Positions 32,757 to 41,542 of a DNA stretch of 64,000 bases are shown here, in pieces; the first letter of the stretch is position 1; every line of letters starts with the position of its first letter. The notes under the pieces are model-generated. The model had not been told where the DNA came from. It saw nothing but the letters and a program-made list of their open reading frames with translations, and ran no database searches. Made by a program: the position numbers and the translations under genes. The DNA comes from SHLQ01 sp033344795 (GTDB taxonomy: Bacteria; Actinomycetota; Acidimicrobiia; Acidimicrobiales; SHLQ01): the NCBI GenBank assembly GCA_033344795.1, contig JAWPMS010000001.1:3596001-3660000 (forward strand), given 5' to 3'.

Positions 32757-33101
32757 TCAGAGCGTGTCAGGATCTTTGGTCTGCAACCGTGATCGAGCTT
32801 GTTGGACCGCCAGAAAGGTCGCGAAGAGAACGCCGCCGCCGCCAATCACCAGTCGACGGGTCGTGCTCGCTGGGCTGCTGCTCGTGCGGCGCTCGCCGTC
32901 GTCTCCGGTCTCGGAGACCGCACGGAACTGGTCAGCTCCACCGTCAAATAGATCGACCTGCTCCAGCTCCATCAACGTGCCTTCGTCGGTGTTTGGCCTC
33001 GCGGTCTCGGCAGCGTAAGTAGTTGCCGACGCCGAGGCGGTCGGGATCGCAAGGGCTAGGAGGATGAGAACCGAGACGGCCAGAGCTCTCCGAAAGATCA
33101 C
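32757..33101 (-). CDS. Small secreted/membrane-anchored protein
   Basis: A 114-residue protein beginning with GTG. It has a clear signal peptide (residues 1-22, ending ASASA), a short acidic mature region and a C-terminal hydrophobic helix (about 85-103) with a basic tail. This looks like a surface protein held by a C-terminal anchor. There is no LPxTG-like motif before the helix. It converges with ruvB, with 11 bases between stop codons. The function is unknown. Confidence 0.65.
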   Translation of the reverse strand: MIFRRALAVSVLILLALAIPTASASATTYAAETARPNTDEGTLMELEQVDLFDGGADQFRAVSETGDDGERRTSSSPASTTRRLVIGGGGVLFATFLAVQQARSRLQTKDPDTL

Positions 33102-33139
33102 GAAGCAAGTATGTCGACTCCCATGTTGGCAGCGGCGCG

Positions 33140-34537
33140 TCAGAACAATCGATCGCCGTGGGGATCGTGTCGGCGTCGGTTGCTCCGTCGTTCGTCGAGC
33201 CGGGGCTGATGGTTTACCGGCTGTCGGGTTCGGTTTCGGGGTCGTTTGTTGGTGTTGTTTGTGTATGCGCCTGGTGGTCCCTTGGTTTGTGGGCCTCCGT
33301 CGGGTGGTATTTCGTCCCAGGTGGCGGCGCGGAGTTTCCACGTTTGGGATCTTTGGTCGTAGTAGAGGGTTTGTTTGTTGTGGTGAAGGCGAACGTGGCA
33401 GTCCTCGCACACGAAGGCGAGTTGGTCGATGTTGGTTTGGCCTTTGGCGGGTGCTTCGTAGGGCAGTAGGTGGTGGGCGACACAGGTGTCGTAGTGGGCT
33501 CCGCATCTGACGCAGCCGCCGTCTCGGGCGATGAGTCCGAGGATTTGGGCGGGGGTGGCGAGCCTGGTTTTGCGTCCTTGCCAGAGGAGTTCGCCGTGGG
33601 TTGAGTAGATCTGGCCGATGAAGTCGCCGTGTTGTGCGAGTTGTTCGATTACGGAGTTGGGGAGTGGTTTGCCATCGGCGCCCGTGATGATGCTGGGGTC
33701 GATGCCGGTGAGCTGATCGACAGTCGTTTTGACGAAGATGGTCGATCGGCGATTCTGCGATTTCGGCGCGCTGTCAGGTGTTGACGCAGGATCTGGATTC
33801 GCGGCCTGATCACTCGTGGTCGTGTGTCCGGTGATGAGCGTGTGAGCGGCGTCGAAGCCTCGTTGGTCGGTGGTTCTGGGGTGTTTGGCCACCGGCACAT
33901 CGCGGCCACCGTCGGAGCGGTACTCGGCATCGGCTTGAGCGTTGACACAACGTTCGATGTGATCGATGGATTCGTCGTCGCCGTGAAACGTGATCGCACT
34001 GTTGCCGTTCTGCAAACGGTGTCGGTACCAGCCGCGTCGGCGTCGTTGACGGTCGTGCCGGGTTTGGATGTCGGCGGGGTCGGTGTGGTCGTTGACGAAC
34101 TTGGTGGCCTTCTTCTTGCCTTGTTCGGGTGTGGTCGCTGCGATTTCGTCGATCAGTGCCTGGTCGCAGGCCGCGGCGCCGTCGGTTTGATCGGCAGCAG
34201 TGGCGATGATGTCGGCTTGTTCAGCCGACAGGTTTCCTTTGGCGATTCGGTCGGCGATGTCAGGATTCGCGTTGGTGGCTTTGCCTCGGCGGGCTCGTTT
34301 CTTTGCTTCGGTCTTGGATGTTTTGCCGTCGTTGCCCAACAGGTCTTCGACACCGCGATCGGAGGACCCGGCCTCGTAGCGGTCGGCCACGATGCGAGCT
34401 TCGGCGGCTTCCATGCGACGGCGCACATAGGACAACAGTTGGAGCCCGGTTTTTGGGGGCAGGTTGGTGATCACGTGCTCGATGGCAAGTGTGTGATCAA
34501 CCACCACGGCAGCCGGATCGGCCCCCTCAAACTCCAT
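33140..34537 (-). CDS. DUF222/HNH endonuclease domain protein (13E12-type)
   Basis: A 465-residue protein with an N-terminal helical DUF222 region (about 20-190), a variable middle, and an HNH nuclease domain at about 360-415 (GCVRCGAHYDTCVAHHLLPY, IDQLAFVCEDCHVRLHH). The C-terminal 45 residues are basic and low in complexity. This family is abundant and variable in actinobacterial genomes, is often multicopy, and is suspected to be mobile or selfish, though the activity is rarely tested. TAGCTT lies 7 bases before the ATG. It sits in the block separating ruvB from queA. Confidence 0.9.
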   Translation of the reverse strand: MEFEGADPAAVVVDHTLAIEHVITNLPPKTGLQLLSYVRRRMEAAEARIVADRYEAGSSDRGVEDLLGNDGKTSKTEAKKRARRGKATNANPDIADRIAKGNLSAEQADIIATAADQTDGAAACDQALIDEIAATTPEQGKKKATKFVNDHTDPADIQTRHDRQRRRRGWYRHRLQNGNSAITFHGDDESIDHIERCVNAQADAEYRSDGGRDVPVAKHPRTTDQRGFDAAHTLITGHTTTSDQAANPDPASTPDSAPKSQNRRSTIFVKTTVDQLTGIDPSIITGADGKPLPNSVIEQLAQHGDFIGQIYSTHGELLWQGRKTRLATPAQILGLIARDGGCVRCGAHYDTCVAHHLLPYEAPAKGQTNIDQLAFVCEDCHVRLHHNKQTLYYDQRSQTWKLRAATWDEIPPDGGPQTKGPPGAYTNNTNKRPRNRTRQPVNHQPRLDERRSNRRRHDPHGDRLF

Positions 34538-34578
34538 GAACCCCAAGCTACAAAGGGGGTATGACACTCTGAATTGGA

Positions 34579-35082
34579 TCAGGACTCCGTGCTCAGCCGA
34601 CCGAACATCGCCACGGCAGCGGTGAACACAAGTGCGCTCAGGAAGAACGTCCGGGCCGAAATGGGCGAGCTGAACGCGGGCGGCTCGTCGATTTCGATCA
34701 GCTCGCCATCCTGGTCGAGGAGGGCGACGGTGGACGGTCCGCTGCACTCTTCACCCGAGTGGAGGAATGCAAACGAGGTGGATGGATCGTCGCTGTCCCT
34801 CAGATAGAGGCCAACCTCGTAACGTTCACCAATTTCGAGAAGTCCGCCCTCCCCAAGCACCTCGAACTCGATGACCTCGTCGTCTGTTTGTAACTGCACC
34901 AGGTGCTGATCATCGTTGAAGAAGGACGCTTGCACGATCGAGCTCATTACCAATTCGCCACGAACCGTCAGAGCCGTGGTCGGTGAACCGCACAGAGTGG
35001 GCTCACCTCCGCACGCTGACACCAAGATGATCACGACGGTCAGCGCGACCCATACACTCGCGACTCTCCGGTTCCCACCCAT
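34579..35082 (-). CDS. Putative lipoprotein with C-terminal membrane helix
   Basis: A 167-residue protein with a lipobox (ILVSACGG, Cys near residue 24), a mature domain of about 110 residues with a small beta-barrel look (LTVRGELVMSSIVQ, ERYEVGLYLRD), and a second hydrophobic helix near the C-terminus (about 143-162). Both ends may therefore be membrane attached. CACAAT precedes the ATG by 6 bases. No family was recognised. Confidence 0.72.
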   Translation of the reverse strand: MGGNRRVASVWVALTVVIILVSACGGEPTLCGSPTTALTVRGELVMSSIVQASFFNDDQHLVQLQTDDEVIEFEVLGEGGLLEIGERYEVGLYLRDSDDPSTSFAFLHSGEECSGPSTVALLDQDGELIEIDEPPAFSSPISARTFFLSALVFTAAVAMFGRLSTES

Positions 35083-35153
35083 GAGGTGATTGTGACAGAC
35101 AGAACCTTGTCCGGTCGGGTCCTGAATGCGAGAGATGGATAGAGCCGCAAAGA

Positions 35154-36320
35154 TCAGACTTCGGAGAGGACCTCGAGGGTCTTGTCGAGCTCGGACTCGG
35201 TGTTGAAGTAGTGGACGCCGGCCCGAACCAGCTGATCGATTCCACGTGCTCCGATGTCGAGTTGAGCGTTGCCGCGTTCAGGCGCCGAGACGTTGATGCG
35301 ATGAGCGGCCAGGTGTGCCTGCACGACTGAGGCTGCGACGCCTTCCCGGTTGAAGGTCACGATGCCGCTCTTTCGGGTTCCTTCGTCGAGAACCGTGATT
35401 CCGGCTGATGCCAATCCCTGACGCAGGTACGTCGACAACACTTGTACGCGGGCCTCGATCGCATCGATTCCGATATCGAGGAGATATTTGGTGGCGACTG
35501 CGAGACCAAGTTTTCCACCAAAGCCCACCTCGCCGAATTCGTACCGTTTTGCACCTTCAGCAAGCTGGAACGCGTTGTCATTGGTCCACACAGCAGACCT
35601 TCCGTCCAAGAACGCTGGCGCGCCGAGTTGATCAAGCACGCCCGGTCGAACATAGAGCGCTCCGGTTCCTCGCGGTCCCCGCATGAATTTGCGGCCCGTG
35701 TACACCAAGAAGTCACAGCCCAATGCGCCGACATCGAGGCGCAATTGACCAGCGGCCTGGCATGCATCAACGAGAAAGATTGCTCGGTGATTCGCGAGCG
35801 CGTCACCTACTTGCGAGACCGGCTGTACCGCGCCATTGCTCATGGAGATCATCGTCATCGAGACGAGCGCGACATCTTCGTCGAGCATTGATTGAAGCGC
35901 CGCCACGTCGAGGTCTCCCTCTGGCGTGTTCGGGACCACGTCAACCGTCACGCCGCGCCCCTGCGCACTCAGCCATCCGAATGCGTTCGACTGGTACTCG
36001 CTTCTGCTCACAAGGATTCTGTCGCCCGGCTCGAGGGGTACCGACGAGAAGGCTCGCCACCATCCATCTGACCCGCTCGAGGTGAAGGCCACATCGCCTG
36101 GTGAGCAACCAAGAAGTTCGGCGGTGCTCGTGTGGAACAACTCGAGCTCGTCGTTGCGGTCCGCAAAGACCTCGTACCCTCCGCGCAGCTCTTCGTCTCG
36201 CAGGTATCCAACCATCGCATCGACCACGGCTCGTGGAGGCAGCGAGCTCCCAGAGTTGTTCAAGTGGATGATGTCTTCACACCCAGCGGTGTCGGCGCGT
36301 ACCTGAGCGAGGTCGATCAT
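35154..36320 (-). CDS. Class V aminotransferase (cysteine desulfurase/epimerase-like)
   Basis: A 388-residue PLP enzyme of fold type I: HLNNSGSSLPP at the N-terminus, FTSSGSDGWWRA near 80, LVDACQAAGQ near 183 and the PLP lysine in VYTGRKFMRGPRG near 211. This resembles the isopenicillin-epimerase/selenocysteine-lyase-like branch of class V. No conserved active-site loop Cys of NifS/SufS enzymes was identified, so desulfurase activity is uncertain. TAGGGT lies 8 bases upstream on the minus strand. It is divergent from queA. Confidence 0.9.
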   Translation of the reverse strand: MIDLAQVRADTAGCEDIIHLNNSGSSLPPRAVVDAMVGYLRDEELRGGYEVFADRNDELELFHTSTAELLGCSPGDVAFTSSGSDGWWRAFSSVPLEPGDRILVSRSEYQSNAFGWLSAQGRGVTVDVVPNTPEGDLDVAALQSMLDEDVALVSMTMISMSNGAVQPVSQVGDALANHRAIFLVDACQAAGQLRLDVGALGCDFLVYTGRKFMRGPRGTGALYVRPGVLDQLGAPAFLDGRSAVWTNDNAFQLAEGAKRYEFGEVGFGGKLGLAVATKYLLDIGIDAIEARVQVLSTYLRQGLASAGITVLDEGTRKSGIVTFNREGVAASVVQAHLAAHRINVSAPERGNAQLDIGARGIDQLVRAGVHYFNTESELDKTLEVLSEV

Positions 36321-36328
36321 GGAGTCCG

Positions 36329-36334
36329 ACCCTA
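36329..36334 (-). promoter_or_regulatory. Putative -10 box of the aminotransferase gene
   Basis: TAGGGT on the minus strand ends 8 bases before the ATG at 36320. Confidence 0.4.
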
Positions 36335-36374
36335 ACGTCGCGCTTCCATGCCAATTGGCCAGAAATCAGCGCAA

Positions 36375-36380
36375 TAGGCT
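36375..36380 (+). promoter_or_regulatory. Putative -10 box of queA
   Basis: TAGGCT ends 6 bases before the queA GTG at 36387, with no ribosome-binding site, so the queA-tgt mRNA is probably leaderless. Confidence 0.5.
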
Positions 36381-36386
36381 CGACGG

Positions 36387-37415
36387 GTGACAAACATCGA
36401 CGAGTTCGACTACGAGCTTCCTCCTGCACGAATCGCGCAGGTACCGCTCGCGGATCGGAGCTCCTCAAAGCTGTTGGTCGACCGAGGGCTCGCTCCGGCT
36501 CTTCACTCGACGGTCAGTGCGCTCGACACGTTGCTGCAACCCGGCGATCTGCTTGTCGTCAACGACACCAAGGTGCTCTCGGCACGTTTGTTCGCCCGGC
36601 GTCCGACCGGTGGGCGGACCGAAGTGCTTCTCCTCGAACCGGTCGGGCCGGCAGCGTTGGCCTTGCAAGCCGATGTCTCCGAATGGGAGGTGCTCGTCAA
36701 GCCGAGCAAGAAGGTGGCCCCGGGTACCGAGTTGTCCTTCGACGATGACCTCGACTTGCACATCACGATCGGTGAGGATCTGGGCGAGGGGCGTCGCCGC
36801 GCTCGGATCGAGTCTTCGAGTCTCGAGGCCGCGCTGCTCCGAGCGGGCCAGATGCCCTTGCCGCCGTACATCACCGAAACGCTCGACGATGCGGATCGGT
36901 ATCAAACCGTCTATGCCGAACGACCGGGCAGCGCAGCTGCGCCGACGGCCGGCCTCCACCTGACAAACGAACTCTTCGCGCGCCTCGAGGGTGCGGGCAT
37001 TCCCGTTGCCCGGGTGGAGCTCGTCGTGGGCCTCGACACCTTTCGACCGGTGTCTGTGGAGCGTCTCGATGATCACCACATGCATTCGGAGCGTTATCGG
37101 GTGCCCGAGGCGACGTCGCGTGCGATCACAGAGGCGGACCGCGTCGTGGCGGTCGGGACGACGACCGTACGAGCCCTGGAATCCGCAGCGAGATTCGGCC
37201 CCGAAGGAGCGACCGACCTGTTCATTCGAGATCCGTTCGACTTCGAGGTCGTCGATGTGTTGATGACGAACTTCCACATGCCCAAGAGCACGCTGCTCGT
37301 GATGATCGACGCGTTCGTCGGACCGCGCTGGCGAGACCTCTACGCTGAGGCGCTCGCATCGAACTATCGATTTCTCTCGTTCGGTGACGCGATGCTTCTC
37401 GACAGGACTGCGTGA
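36387..37415 (+). CDS. queA: QueA, S-adenosylmethionine:tRNA ribosyltransferase-isomerase
   Basis: A 342-residue enzyme that transfers and isomerises the ribose of AdoMet onto preQ1-tRNA to give epoxyqueuosine. Family motifs are clear: FDYELPPARIAQ at the start, LVVNDTKVLSARL near 55, ERPGSAAAPTAGLHLT near 180 and MTNFHMPKSTLL near 290. Its TGA shares a base with the tgt ATG, so the two queuosine genes are coupled. Confidence 0.96.
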   Translation: MTNIDEFDYELPPARIAQVPLADRSSSKLLVDRGLAPALHSTVSALDTLLQPGDLLVVNDTKVLSARLFARRPTGGRTEVLLLEPVGPAALALQADVSEWEVLVKPSKKVAPGTELSFDDDLDLHITIGEDLGEGRRRARIESSSLEAALLRAGQMPLPPYITETLDDADRYQTVYAERPGSAAAPTAGLHLTNELFARLEGAGIPVARVELVVGLDTFRPVSVERLDDHHMHSERYRVPEATSRAITEADRVVAVGTTTVRALESAARFGPEGATDLFIRDPFDFEVVDVLMTNFHMPKSTLLVMIDAFVGPRWRDLYAEALASNYRFLSFGDAMLLDRTA

Positions 37416-38515
37416 TGAAGACCACCTTCGATCTCGAACACCAGGACGGACTTGCCAGGGCAGGCACGGTCACGACCGCCCGAGGTTCATTCACCACACC
37501 GTGTTTCATGCCTGTCGGAACCAGGGGAGCGATCAAGCACCTCTCCTCGGTCGATATGGCCGACCTGGGAGCGCAGGTGATCTTGGCCAACAACTACCAC
37601 CTGATGCTTCGACCGGGCCACGAGATCGTCGAGAAGCTGGGCGGTCTCGGTGCGATGGCCGGTTGGGGAGGTCACACATTGACCGATTCGGGCGGATACC
37701 AGGTGTTCTCGCTCGAGCCCAAGATCGATGACGCCGGAGCGGTGTTCAAGTCGGTGTATGACGGTTCAACACACTCCATGACGCCCGAGAGCGCTGTCGA
37801 GAGTCAGATCGCGATCGGCGCGGACATCCAGATGGTGCTCGATGTGTGTTCGGCGCTGCCGAGCAGCGATCGCATCATTCGAGAAGCCCTCGATCGAACC
37901 GCCCATTGGGCCGATCGTGCGCGTCGTGCGTTCCTCGCGCATCCCACAGCGCCCGAGAAGCAGAGCCAGTTCGGCATCGTGCAAGGAGGTCTCGACCTTT
38001 CGATGCGACGCGAGAGTGCGGAACGGACGATCGAGATTGGTTTCGATGGTTACGCGGTGGGTGGTCTCTCGGTCGGCGAGCACCGAAACGAATGGCATGA
38101 GCCGCTGCTCTCGGCAACGGCGGCTCTTCCGGCGGACCAACCGAGGTACTTCATGGGGCTCGGGGACCCTGCCGGCATCGTCGACGCGGTGGCTCGCGGC
38201 ATCGACATGTTCGATTGCGTGTTGCCGACGCGACTTGCCCGTCACGGGACGATGTTGACGTCGCAGGGTCGTGTGAACCTCACTCGCAAAGAGTTCGCGG
38301 ACTCCGATGAACCGATCGATCCCGAAGGACCAGCGGCGAGCTGGTCGAAGGGGTATCTCCGGCATCTGCTGCAGGTGAAGGAGCCAACGGGGGCGAGGCT
38401 GCTGACCATGCACAACCTCTGGTGGTTGTTGCGATTCGTCGATGACATGCGTCGCTCGATCGCAGAACAGCGCTTCGAGGCGTTCGCAGCGGACGTCCAC
38501 GAACTGTGGGCGTGA
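37415..38515 (+). CDS. tgt: Tgt, tRNA-guanine(34) transglycosylase lacking the zinc cysteines
   Basis: A 366-residue enzyme that swaps guanine-34 for preQ1. Active-site parts are intact: TDSGGYQVFSL near 88, DVCSALP near 145, GGLSVGE near 220 and the nucleophile Asp in MFDCVLPTR near 268. The structural zinc site, normally CxCxxC plus His, is changed: after DPIDP-like sequence the region reads EGPAASWSKGYLRHLL, three residues shorter and free of cysteine. The His in TMHNLWW remains. It could be a zinc-free Tgt. The ATG overlaps the queA stop; a GTG one codon earlier is the alternative. Confidence 0.95.
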   Translation: MKTTFDLEHQDGLARAGTVTTARGSFTTPCFMPVGTRGAIKHLSSVDMADLGAQVILANNYHLMLRPGHEIVEKLGGLGAMAGWGGHTLTDSGGYQVFSLEPKIDDAGAVFKSVYDGSTHSMTPESAVESQIAIGADIQMVLDVCSALPSSDRIIREALDRTAHWADRARRAFLAHPTAPEKQSQFGIVQGGLDLSMRRESAERTIEIGFDGYAVGGLSVGEHRNEWHEPLLSATAALPADQPRYFMGLGDPAGIVDAVARGIDMFDCVLPTRLARHGTMLTSQGRVNLTRKEFADSDEPIDPEGPAASWSKGYLRHLLQVKEPTGARLLTMHNLWWLLRFVDDMRRSIAEQRFEAFAADVHELWA

Positions 38516-38571
38516 CGTTGCAGGCTTCGCGCAATCCCGCGTGCCTGTCACCGATGTTGGTGGGTGAACGG

Positions 38572-38577
38572 TAACCT
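38572..38577 (+). promoter_or_regulatory. Putative -10 box of yajC
   Basis: TAACCT lies 31 bases before the ATG at 38609. A GACGAGG ribosome-binding site follows, so yajC appears to have a short leader. Confidence 0.35.
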
Positions 38578-38608
38578 CCAGGGCTGAACGTCGCGACGAG
38601 GTCTCACC

Positions 38609-38950
38609 ATGGCACAACTCATTTTCCCCATCCTCTTGTTCGGTGGCATGTACATGCTGCTGATTCGCCCACAGCAGCAGAAGATGAAGGCGCAACAGGC
38701 CCTCGTTAACCGCGCTGCGGCCGGGGATCGCGTGATGCTCGCTTCCGGGGTGTATGGCACGCTGACCGAGGTGCTCGAAACCTCTGCCTACCTCGAGGTG
38801 GCCGAGGGCATCGAAATCTTGATCAATCGGGTCCACATCCAGGAGATTCTCACGGAATTTCCCACGGGGAAGGCCGACGAGGCTGATGATGACGACGACG
38901 AGGAAGAACTCGAGAACGCGCCGATCCAAGACGACGTGAACGAGAACTGA
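38609..38950 (+). CDS. yajC: YajC preprotein translocase subunit
   Basis: A 113-residue protein with one N-terminal helix (LIFPILLFGGMYMLLI) followed at once by RPQQQKMKAQQ, the YajC signature, then a small beta domain and a very acidic tail (about 90-113). It is part of the SecDF-YajC accessory complex. secD begins 7 bases after its stop. Confidence 0.95.
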   Translation: MAQLIFPILLFGGMYMLLIRPQQQKMKAQQALVNRAAAGDRVMLASGVYGTLTEVLETSAYLEVAEGIEILINRVHIQEILTEFPTGKADEADDDDDEEELENAPIQDDVNEN

Positions 38951-38957
38951 ACCGAAC

Positions 38958-40406
38958 ATGGCCCGCCGCCAACGCATCTACCTCTTCGGTATCACCCTGT
39001 TTTCCATCGCAGCGCTCGTCGGCACGTTCGCGGCGGGCAACGAACCGCTGCTCGGACTCGATCTTCAGGGTGGCGTCTCGGTTCGGTTCCGGGCGACGGA
39101 ACCCGTCGAAGACCCCGAGCAGATCGATCAGGCGGTTGAGATCATCCGAAACCGCGTCGATGGGCTGGGTGTCGCCGAGCCAGAGATCCAAGCTGAGGGC
39201 GACGGAATCCTCGTGTCGCTACCCGGCGTCGAGGATCAAGAACGAGCCCTCGAGCTGGTCGGTGAGACCGCGGTCATGCGGTTTCGCCCGGTTCTGCAGG
39301 ATCTTGCTCCGGGAACAACCGATCGCCCAGCGAGCTATCCCGCTGATCTTCCGCTGGGGCCAGACGGTTTCACCCCCGACGATGCGATCGATGAGGATTC
39401 CATCATCATCGTTCCTGCAAATACCGAGCTTGCAGCGCCAGGACGCTACGTGCTCGGTCCTACCGGGATGACGGGGGAGGGCCTCGACGACGCGCAGGGC
39501 GTGTTCGATGGCATCCGCTGGATCGTCTCGGTCAATCTCAAGGGCGGCGACATCGGAGAGGACGCGTTTCTCGCGTTGACCCAACAGTGTTTTGCTGGCA
39601 CTGCAGCGTGTCCGGCGAGTCTCGGGGGCCCCGGTCGAATCGCCGTCGACCTTGACAACGAGGTCATCTCAGCGCCGGCTGTCCAGGACTCCGACCTGGG
39701 CGACTCGTTTCAGATCTCCGGGTCGTTCGACGAAACGACTGCCAAGGAACTCGGGTTGAAGCTGCGGTTCGGCGCATTGCCGATCGAGCTCGAGCCGGAG
39801 AATCAACAGATCGTTTCGGCCACAATCGGGCAGGATGCGCTCGATGCTGGTGTCATCGCCGGTGTGATCGGGCTTGTGCTCGTCGCCATATTCATCATCG
39901 GGTACTACCGAATCTTGGGTCTGATCGCCATGCTCTCGCTACTGATTTCGGGCTCGTTGATGTGGTCGATCATCTCGTTCTTGGGAGCCAATCAAGGACT
40001 CGCCCTGACGCTCGCTGGCATCACGGGCATCATCGTGTCGATCGGCGTGTCGGTCGACTCGAACATCGTCTACTTCGAGCATCTCAAAGAAGACGTTCGA
40101 AACGGCCGAACGGTGCGCACATCGGTGAACAAGGCCTTCCCCGTGGCCTTCTCGACGATCGTGAAGGCCGATGTTGCAAGTTTGATCGGCTCGATTCTGC
40201 TCTACGCCCTAACGGTCGGCGCAGTGCGTGGCTTTGCCTTGTATCTGGGGATTTCGGTCATTCTCGACCTCGTTGCCACGTACTTCTTCCTCGGCCCTGC
40301 CGTGGAGTGGGTCGCACGCACCCCACGGATTGCGGGATCATCTGCATTGATGGGGATTCCGGGCTTGACCGAAGACCGAGTTGGTACCGAGGAGGGTTCA
40401 GCATGA
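38958..40406 (+). CDS. secD: SecD protein-export membrane protein
   Basis: A 482-residue protein. The first helix is at residues 7-26, followed by the large extracytoplasmic region (LLGLDLQGGVSVRF opens P1). A bundle of five helices lies at about 295-450, including GIIVSIGVSVDSNIVYFE with the conserved Asp used for proton coupling. SecD and SecF pull translocating proteins across the membrane using the proton-motive force. Its stop overlaps the secF start (ATGA). Confidence 0.96.
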   Translation: MARRQRIYLFGITLFSIAALVGTFAAGNEPLLGLDLQGGVSVRFRATEPVEDPEQIDQAVEIIRNRVDGLGVAEPEIQAEGDGILVSLPGVEDQERALELVGETAVMRFRPVLQDLAPGTTDRPASYPADLPLGPDGFTPDDAIDEDSIIIVPANTELAAPGRYVLGPTGMTGEGLDDAQGVFDGIRWIVSVNLKGGDIGEDAFLALTQQCFAGTAACPASLGGPGRIAVDLDNEVISAPAVQDSDLGDSFQISGSFDETTAKELGLKLRFGALPIELEPENQQIVSATIGQDALDAGVIAGVIGLVLVAIFIIGYYRILGLIAMLSLLISGSLMWSIISFLGANQGLALTLAGITGIIVSIGVSVDSNIVYFEHLKEDVRNGRTVRTSVNKAFPVAFSTIVKADVASLIGSILLYALTVGAVRGFALYLGISVILDLVATYFFLGPAVEWVARTPRIAGSSALMGIPGLTEDRVGTEEGSA

Positions 40407-41539
40407 AGCTCACACCCGAAAACGACGGCCGCCGCCACTTCGACTTCCCTGCGTTGTGGAAGCGAACGACGATCATCTCGGCGGCAGCTGTGCTCATCAG
40501 CGTGCTCGCCCTGGCAATCGGCGGGCTCGATCTCGGAATCGACTTCGAGGGCGGCACGTCGTTCGAGGTGGAGACCGATGCGTCGCTCGATGAAGTGGGC
40601 GCCGTTCTTCCCGGTGATGTGCTCGCCGACTCGAGGATCCAAGAAATCACCGAGGACGGCGTTCGCAAAGTTCGAATCCGGAGTTCTGTCGATGATCTCG
40701 CTCGAGCCGAAGAGCTGAGCGTTCTTCTCGCGGAAGTAGGCGATGTAGCTCCGTTCCAATTCGTCGGACCAACATGGGGATCCACGATCACCGACAAAGC
40801 CATCCGAGCGCTCTTTTTCTTCTTCATCGCAATTGCGCTCTACATCTCGGTGCGACTCGAGTGGAAGATGGCCATCGGTGCACTCGTGGCCGTGACGCAC
40901 GACATCATCTTGAGCGTCGGTGCCTATGCGATCTTCCGTTTCGAAGTCACCCCAGCGACGGTCATCGCGTTCCTCACGATCATGGGCTACTCGCTTTATG
41001 ACACGATCGTCGTCTACGACAAGGTCCGGGATATCACAGCGCGCGTCGGGGCGACCGGGCGATACACCTACACCGAGATGATGAACCTCGCACTGAATCA
41101 GGTGTTGGCACGATCGATCAACACGACGATCACGTCGTTGTTGCCCGTGCTCTCCATGCTGATCGTCGGTTCGCTCATTCTGGGCGCCACCACGTTGCAG
41201 GAGTTCTCGATCGCGCTGCTCGTCGGGCTCATCGTCGGCGGATACTCGTCGCTGTTCATCGCCGCTGCTGTTGTTGCGTGGTTGAAGGAACGTGAACCCG
41301 AATACGAACAGATCGCCAAGCGGGTCGCGAAACGTTCTGGAGAATCAGACGGCACTCGGGTCGTTGCAGCTGAAGACGCAACCTTTGGGGAACAGGCATC
41401 TCGAGCACGAGCGAGGGCAGGCTCGGTGGCCACGAAGTCCGCCAGCAAGCCGACCAAGACATCGAAGGGGACTGGTCCAACGACGACCAGCGGTACCGCG
41501 ATTCCTCCTCGTCCCCGCAAGACCAAGAAGAAGAAGTAG
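40403..41539 (+). CDS. secF: SecF protein-export membrane protein
   Basis: A 378-residue protein with GLDLGIDFEGGTSFEV after the first helix, a short periplasmic domain, and five C-terminal helices (ITIMGYSLYDTIVVYDKVRD region and NQVLARSINTTITSLLPVLS). The last 60 residues are a basic Ser/Thr/Lys-rich cytoplasmic tail longer than in many homologues. The ATG overlaps secD by 4 bases, giving coupled production of the SecDF pair. It converges with ppx, with 3 bases between stop codons. Confidence 0.96.
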   Translation: MKLTPENDGRRHFDFPALWKRTTIISAAAVLISVLALAIGGLDLGIDFEGGTSFEVETDASLDEVGAVLPGDVLADSRIQEITEDGVRKVRIRSSVDDLARAEELSVLLAEVGDVAPFQFVGPTWGSTITDKAIRALFFFFIAIALYISVRLEWKMAIGALVAVTHDIILSVGAYAIFRFEVTPATVIAFLTIMGYSLYDTIVVYDKVRDITARVGATGRYTYTEMMNLALNQVLARSINTTITSLLPVLSMLIVGSLILGATTLQEFSIALLVGLIVGGYSSLFIAAAVVAWLKEREPEYEQIAKRVAKRSGESDGTRVVAAEDATFGEQASRARARAGSVATKSASKPTKTSKGTGPTTTSGTAIPPRPRKTKKKK

Positions 41540-41542
41540 CGC

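Noticed and set aside
33140..34537. Insertion sequence or intein call for the DUF222/HNH gene
   Set aside because: No terminal inverted repeats, target duplication or transposase were seen, so it is listed as a gene only.
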